Positions 24,687 through 28,096 of a stretch of DNA of 28,096 bases are shown piece by piece. Position 1 is the stretch's first letter; every line of letters begins with the position of its first letter. The notes beneath the pieces were generated by a model. That model did not search any database. It saw only the letters and a program-made list of their open reading frames with translations, and was not told the origin of the DNA. Source of the DNA: a virus; IMG/VR virus record IMGVR_UViG_3300008448_000472, positions 1 through 28,096 of that record, one strand, 5' to 3'. A program made the position numbers and the translations under genes.

Positions 24687-24995
24687 ATGAAAGTTAAAGT
24701 AACAGAAGAAAAGTTATATCCAGTATTCAAAAAATTTATGGAAACTCAGTTTAAGAATTATGAATGGACAAAAGATGAATATGGGTGTATTGATTTTGTG
24801 GATCCTGAAGGATTTGGTCATTTGGAATTGGAAAACAATGAAGATTTATGGGTTTATGGTGATATTAAAGATCAAATTCTTCGCTACATTCCTATGGAAG
24901 AATATATGTTAGAATCACTTATGGGTAGATGGGTTGGAGATACCTTTCAAATTGAGGGTATAAACACCAGTATAGAATCGTTTCCAAATTTTTAA
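24687..24995 (+). CDS. Tandem paralogue 4, shortened at its C terminus
   Basis: A 102-residue copy with an acidic middle ('CIDFVDPEGFGHLELENNEDLWVYGDI') and the usual 'PMEEYMLESLMGRWVGDTFQIEG' block. It groups with copy 5 by RWVGDTFQIEGIN. A TAA at 24993-24995 cuts it short: the same frame continues for eight codons (IVENAFPL) to a second TAA, restoring the family's FPL ending. The stop is therefore a recent truncation, and the core domain is intact and probably still works. Confidence 0.85.
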   Translation: MKVKVTEEKLYPVFKKFMETQFKNYEWTKDEYGCIDFVDPEGFGHLELENNEDLWVYGDIKDQILRYIPMEEYMLESLMGRWVGDTFQIEGINTSIESFPNF

Positions 24996-25022
24996 ATCGT
25001 TGAAAATGCCTTTCCATTGTAA
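24996..25022 (+). pseudogene. Relic in-frame C-terminal tail of paralogue 4
   Basis: Directly after the stop of copy 4 the frame reads IVENAFPL and then TAA, matching the FPL endings of copies 2 and 3 and running straight into the AAGAATATTTAT leader. It is untranslated unless the first stop is read through. Confidence 0.7.
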
Positions 25023-25025
25023 GAA

Positions 25026-25032
25026 TATTTAT
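25026..25032 (+). promoter_or_regulatory. TATTTAT motif before tandem paralogue 5
   Basis: AAGAATATTTATATGGTATG; 5 bases to the ATG. An extra ATG overlaps in another frame (ATGGTATGA), giving a two-codon upstream frame whose stop overlaps the true start. Confidence 0.45.
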
Positions 25033-25037
25033 ATGGT

Positions 25038-25328
25038 ATGAAAGTCAAGGTAACAGAAGAAAAGTTATATCCAGTTTTCAAAAAATTCATGGAAACTCAG
25101 TTTAAGAAATATGAATGGAGAAAAGATGAACTTGGGACTATTTGGTTTATGGATCCTGAAGGATTTGGTGATCTGGAATTGGGAGATAAAAATTTATGGG
25201 TTCATCGTGATATTAAAAATAAAATTCTTCGTTATCTTCCTATGGAAGAATCTATGTTAGACTCGCTTATATCTAGATGGGTTGGAGATACTTTTCAAAT
25301 TGAGGGTATAAACATCCTCGAGATGTGA
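25038..25328 (+). CDS. Tandem paralogue 5, shortened at its C terminus
   Basis: A 96-residue copy, the shortest. The core ('TIWFMDPEGFGDLELGDKNLWVHRDI', then 'RYLPMEESMLDSLISRWVGDTFQIEG') is intact. The tail stops early at TGA 25326-25328, after which the same frame carries a second stop and then EEVGDTFPL. One codon is missing in the GDKNLWV loop compared with copy 4. The nearby nucleotide identity in the first ~80 bases to the other copies indicates a recent duplication or gene conversion. Confidence 0.85.
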   Translation: MKVKVTEEKLYPVFKKFMETQFKKYEWRKDELGTIWFMDPEGFGDLELGDKNLWVHRDIKNKILRYLPMEESMLDSLISRWVGDTFQIEGINILEM

Positions 25329-25370
25329 TTGCCATGGTAGGAGGAAGTTGGTGATACCTTTCCATTATAA
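25329..25370 (+). pseudogene. Relic in-frame C-terminal tail of paralogue 5
   Basis: After TGA the frame reads LPW, a TAG stop (25338-25340), then EEVGDTFPL and TAA. The GDTFPL end is the same as that of copy 2 at both DNA and protein level, so this is the decayed end of a full-length copy. Confidence 0.75.
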
Positions 25371-25373
25371 GAA

Positions 25374-25380
25374 TATTTAT
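25374..25380 (+). promoter_or_regulatory. TATTTAT motif before the superoxide dismutase gene
   Basis: AAGAATATTTATATGGTATG, identical to the leader of paralogue 5; the SOD gene seems to have acquired a duplicated array leader. Confidence 0.45.
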
Positions 25381-25385
25381 ATGGT

Positions 25386-26060
25386 ATGAAACTACTTGAG
25401 AGAAAAATACATTTACTAGAATCTTTATTGGATGGTAAGAATATTTTTGAAGCCAATTATAAAGCACAAAAATTAGATTATAACTTAAATTCATTATCAG
25501 ATTTTATCGGTAAAGATACTATGGATGTTCATTATAATGGACATTATAAAACTTACCTTAAAAAATTAAATGAACTTCTACCGGATGAAAAAATGATCCC
25601 AATAGAAGATTTAATTAAAAAAATATCAAGGTATAACAAGAAAATTAGGAATAATGCTGGTGGTGTATATAACCACCAACTATTTTGGAAAATGTTATCA
25701 CCAAACAAAACAAAACCATCTAAAGAACTATTAGAAAAAATTAACAAAGATTTTGGTTCTTATGATGAGTTCAAACAAAAGTTTGAAAAAGTGGCATTAG
25801 ACAGGTTTGGTTCAGGATGGGTTTGGTTAATTATGGGTAAAAGTGGTAGGTTACGTGTCGTATCTACACCCAATCAGGACAACCCCGAGATGAATATTAT
25901 TAGAAATGGAGGAAAAATTTTATTGGGGCTTGACATTTGGGAACATGCGTATTATCTTAGCTACCGAAATGAGAGAGACCGATATATCAAAAACTTTTGG
26001 AAAGTGGTAAATTGGGATTTCGTAAGTTCAGAATATCAGAAACTTAAACCAACTAAATAA
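25386..26060 (+). CDS. Fe/Mn-family superoxide dismutase
   Basis: A 224-residue protein converting superoxide to oxygen and hydrogen peroxide. All four metal ligands are present: His49 (MDVHYNGHYKTY), His97 (NNAGGVYNHQLFW), Asp183 and His187 (LDIWEHAYY). Gly at the place where iron enzymes usually have Gln (NNAGG, residues 89-93), together with Gln164 in TPNQDNP, resembles the manganese type. GSGWVWL (143-148) is the usual core strand. The enzyme proper starts near residue 30; residues 1-28 are an extra amphipathic leader, ending in I-F-E before Ala23, not a secretion signal. Its leader DNA copies that of the tandem array, and its stop overlaps the start of the nuclease-like gene by one base. 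Function confident; metal choice and reason for carriage are inferred. Confidence 0.93.
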   Translation: MKLLERKIHLLESLLDGKNIFEANYKAQKLDYNLNSLSDFIGKDTMDVHYNGHYKTYLKKLNELLPDEKMIPIEDLIKKISRYNKKIRNNAGGVYNHQLFWKMLSPNKTKPSKELLEKINKDFGSYDEFKQKFEKVALDRFGSGWVWLIMGKSGRLRVVSTPNQDNPEMNIIRNGGKILLGLDIWEHAYYLSYRNERDRYIKNFWKVVNWDFVSSEYQKLKPTK

Positions 26061-26875
26061 TGAAAAACTCATTTGTTCTCAACGAAGAAAAAGTAACAAA
26101 ATGTTCCTATTCCGAAGTTAGTAAGTACAAAGATTTGTTTAACCGTAATCCTAAAGTAAAGTGGATTTATCGTGAAGCAATTGACAAAGCACTCGAAGTG
26201 GTGTTTAAAGATTTATGGCAAACTCACCCAAAAGGTTCCGAAACTGTTTCAGGAGTTTTTAATTTAGAAGGACCCGGTAGATCGGTTTTGAATAAGTTAA
26301 ATACCAATTATAGTGCATTCGCCATATTAGTTAGAGATATCAATAAGGTATTAAAATCAAGAGGTATCCAACTTTTGAATTTTAATGGAACACAAGACGA
26401 CCAACTTTTTGAAGCAAGAAAAATGGCTAAGGTGATTGACACATTCAAAGAACGAATATTCAACACCGAATCATCCACATTTAATAGTATTATGGCAACA
26501 CTTAATCGCACACATAAATTAGGTGAGAATAGAGAAGATAGTGTTGTTAATTTTTTGAAAAGGATCTATGGTGACGATAATGTTTCAAAGATTGGTGGGT
26601 TAAATAGTTCTGAAGATATGACATCGGGTGTTGATGTTTTAATTAAAACTGAGGGTAATACTAAAACCGCTCAAGTTAAACCTTTCTACAAAACATTAAA
26701 TGATGGTGTGACTATTAGGTTCGCAGATACTGGTAACGTTAAAAAATACGAGACAGATTACCTGATTTTTGACGGTACTAAAGAAATCTACATTATGAAT
26801 AACAATCAAACCGTTATTGTTGAAGGTGAATATTCTTTTCCGAGTGAGTCAGTAATTCATATATTATCAAAGTAA
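26060..26875 (+). CDS. PD-(D/E)XK nuclease-like protein
   Basis: A 271-residue protein. The first ~140 residues are helical and unrecognised. Residues 150-210 show a restriction-endonuclease-type core: a helix with Glu159 (GENREDSVVNFLKRIYG), Asp192 in SGVDVLI, and Q-V-K at 205-207 in TAQVKPF, in the E...D...(E/Q)xK order and with strand-turn-strand spacing. Its C-terminal part is beta-rich and aromatic. It is translated from a start that overlaps the SOD stop (TAATG), so the two are coupled. A nuclease next to neck genes could act in packaging, head completion or exclusion of competing DNA; none of these is shown by the sequence. The Gln in the catalytic motif is tolerated in some members of this fold. 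Confidence 0.6.
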   Translation: MKNSFVLNEEKVTKCSYSEVSKYKDLFNRNPKVKWIYREAIDKALEVVFKDLWQTHPKGSETVSGVFNLEGPGRSVLNKLNTNYSAFAILVRDINKVLKSRGIQLLNFNGTQDDQLFEARKMAKVIDTFKERIFNTESSTFNSIMATLNRTHKLGENREDSVVNFLKRIYGDDNVSKIGGLNSSEDMTSGVDVLIKTEGNTKTAQVKPFYKTLNDGVTIRFADTGNVKKYETDYLIFDGTKEIYIMNNNQTVIVEGEYSFPSESVIHILSK

Positions 26876-26885
26876 TTGATATTTA

Positions 26886-26886
26886 T
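26886..26886 (+). other. Short gap before the neck gene with late motif
   Basis: The gap between the nuclease-like gene (ends 26875) and the gp13-like gene (starts 26900) contains GATATTTATATGAAAAAAG; the TATTTAT copy lies about 12 bases before the ATG and marks a new transcription unit. Confidence 0.4.
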
Positions 26887-26899
26887 ATGAAAAAAGACT

Positions 26900-28012
26900 A
26901 TGGCAATTATCCCTGAACCAGAAAGAAGTCAATTATACAAAAGAATTAAAAATCTTTTAGGTGCCCCAATCCGATCAGTAGAGATTGAGGATGAAATGAT
27001 GGATTCACTTATGGAATTATCCATTGGTGATTATAGCCAATACGTGTTAGATTGGTTGATAGAATCTCAATGGACATCTCTTTATGGATTGAATTTAGAT
27101 GAGAAATCCGTTGCAAACGCACTTGTTAGAAGAACTTTAGATTGGGAAACACAATATACCTATGCATATTCAAAAATTGTAGGATTACAAACAAATGGTC
27201 CTTGGGTGTTAAAACAAGATTATTTTGATTTAATGCCAAACCAACAACTTTATGAGATTCCCGCAGGAAGAGAAATAAACGAATTAATGTGGTTTACAAG
27301 ACCTGCATTAAATAACACATTGTTTGATCCTTGGTCTATGGGTTTCTTGGGTGGTCCCGGTATTGGTGGTCCTGCGGGATTTTCACAGATGGGGTTCCAA
27401 GGAGGTTATTTTATGATGTCAGCATATGATATGGTGGCACGTATGCAAGATATTAACCTTAAATCAAGAATTTTAGGTTCGGATCTTACATATAAAATCA
27501 CCGCACTTCCCGACGGAAAAAGAATGGTTCACCTTTTGAATGTTCCCGGTGGTAAATTTAATTTTGGTAATATTGGATATAATCAATATAGAGTATTCTA
27601 TTGGTATTACGATACCACAGACGATAACAGAAACGATTGTTTAGCCGCTAATCCCGATATTGTTAAGTTACCTTCAGATGTTCCATTGGATAACCTATCC
27701 TGGGTAGATCTTAACGCACCCGCCCAACAATGGGTTCGTCGTTGGTTTACGGCTTACGTTAAAGAAACTTTATCAAGAGTTAGAGGGAAGTATTCGGGTA
27801 ACTTAAAAACACCTGATTCCGAACTTCAAATGGAATATACAACACTTCAAACCGAAGCTAAAGACGAAAAATCTACACTTTTAGAAGAACTTAAATTACG
27901 TTTAGAAAGACTACGTCCTGAAAAACAAATGGAAAAAGAAGCATCAATTGCTGAAAACCTAAATAAACAACTTAAATTCAGAGCGTTTAAAGTCCCAATT
28001 CAAGCAATCTAA
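26900..28012 (+). CDS. gp13-like neck protein
   Basis: A 370-residue protein. The N terminus 'SQLYKRIKNLLGAPIRSVEIEDEMMDSLMELSIGDYSQYV' (about residues 9-48) matches the pattern of T4-type gp13 neck proteins ('...LG.P...Ievtd.q.d..id.ai..y.~'). The central part has a Gly/Phe/Met-rich insert (about 148-178). The C-terminal part has 'WVRRWFTAYVKETLSRVRGKYSG' followed by a long charged helix (about 305-350), also as in gp13. In T4, gp13 and gp14 close the filled head and receive the tail. T4 gp13 is 309 residues. Here the gene runs rightward, away from its usual gp14/gp15 partners, and the next gene starts one base after its stop. Confidence 0.7.
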   Translation: MAIIPEPERSQLYKRIKNLLGAPIRSVEIEDEMMDSLMELSIGDYSQYVLDWLIESQWTSLYGLNLDEKSVANALVRRTLDWETQYTYAYSKIVGLQTNGPWVLKQDYFDLMPNQQLYEIPAGREINELMWFTRPALNNTLFDPWSMGFLGGPGIGGPAGFSQMGFQGGYFMMSAYDMVARMQDINLKSRILGSDLTYKITALPDGKRMVHLLNVPGGKFNFGNIGYNQYRVFYWYYDTTDDNRNDCLAANPDIVKLPSDVPLDNLSWVDLNAPAQQWVRRWFTAYVKETLSRVRGKYSGNLKTPDSELQMEYTTLQTEAKDEKSTLLEELKLRLERLRPEKQMEKEASIAENLNKQLKFRAFKVPIQAI

Positions 28013-28013
28013 T

Positions 28014-28096
28014 ATGCAAGTTAAAAGAACTATCGTAAGAACAAGTTTACCTGATCAACGTAGAACGTTGGTTACGGATTTAGAAGTATTCACAAC
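28014..28096 (+). CDS. Start of a further rightward gene, cut by the window edge
   Basis: An ATG one base after the stop of the gp13-like gene opens a frame of 27 codons to the edge, beginning MQVKRTIVRTSLPDQRRTLV and continuing TDLEVFT. Tight coupling suggests another head or neck gene, but the visible part matches no family I know. Confidence 0.6.
   Translation, partial: MQVKRTIVRTSLPDQRRTLVTDLEVFT

Larger units (their letters stand above)
23622..25372 (+). repeat. Tandem array of ~350-bp gene units
   Basis: Five consecutive units, each with a TATTTAT motif, an ATG and a ~100-codon gene, start at 23638, 23981, 24337, 24687 and 25038 (spacings 343, 356, 350, 351). The SOD gene begins 348 bases after the last of these with the same upstream sequence. 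The first ~80 bases of each gene are nearly identical while the middles differ, so the array arose by tandem duplication followed by divergence. Confidence 0.93.

Noticed and set aside
23622-25372. Regular ~350-bp repeat as a possible CRISPR or other non-coding array
   Set aside because: Each unit is a complete gene with conserved protein sequence; there are no short repeats with unique spacers.
1-28096. tRNA genes, insertion sequences, integrase or attachment sites
   Set aside because: I saw no cloverleaf-like segments, transposase or integrase motifs, or terminal inverted repeats while reading both strands; weak tRNAs could still be missed by eye.

Overview
This window looks like part of a large, T4-related contractile-tailed phage (myovirus) genome, or a close prophage or metagenomic relative. 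It is AT-rich by eye (roughly one third G+C) and densely packed. A T4-type order of tail genes can be read from the proteins: neck, tail terminator, sheath (gp18-like), tube (gp19-like), a gp26-like chaperone/hub factor, tape measure (gp29-like), a baseplate/tube-initiator-like protein, a gp53-like LysM wedge protein and a giant hub. Start codons are almost never preceded by a Shine-Dalgarno sequence. That suggests a host of the Bacteroidota type, but this is an inference; no host gene is present.

Layout. Positions 1-50 hold the first codons of a leftward gene with its own sigma70-like promoter. From 143 to 21824 nearly everything runs leftward and is virion morphogenesis. Read in the direction of transcription (high to low coordinates), the units are: gp14-like neck + gp15-like terminator; sheath + HAD phosphatase-like protein; tube, followed by a terminator; chaperone with a +1/-2 frame extension; tape measure; a 1604-aa OmpA-containing baseplate protein + gp53-like + 2129-aa hub; a 74-aa protein + a proline-rich coiled-coil protein; then a UUCG-loop terminator at 116-131. 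One tiny rightward gene (ribbon-helix-helix, 20117-20275) sits inside this cluster.

From 21867 to the right edge genes run rightward: an SNF2-family helicase, an array of five tandem ~100-residue paralogues of unknown function, an Fe/Mn superoxide dismutase with all four metal ligands, a PD-(D/E)XK nuclease-like protein, a gp13-like neck protein, and the start of one more gene. The helicase-to-nuclease stretch is an accessory island that separates the gp13-like gene from the gp14/gp15-like genes, which adjoin it in T4.

Regulation. A motif, TATTTAT on the coding strand, lies 4-33 bases before the first gene of almost every predicted unit on both strands, and is absent before the genes that are tightly coupled inside units. 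It is a candidate late promoter (or start-site signal). The most notable points are this motif, the recoding site in the chaperone gene, the tandem array with decayed in-frame gene tails, the phage superoxide dismutase, and the possibility that the SOD and HAD proteins carry cleavable capsid-targeting leaders.
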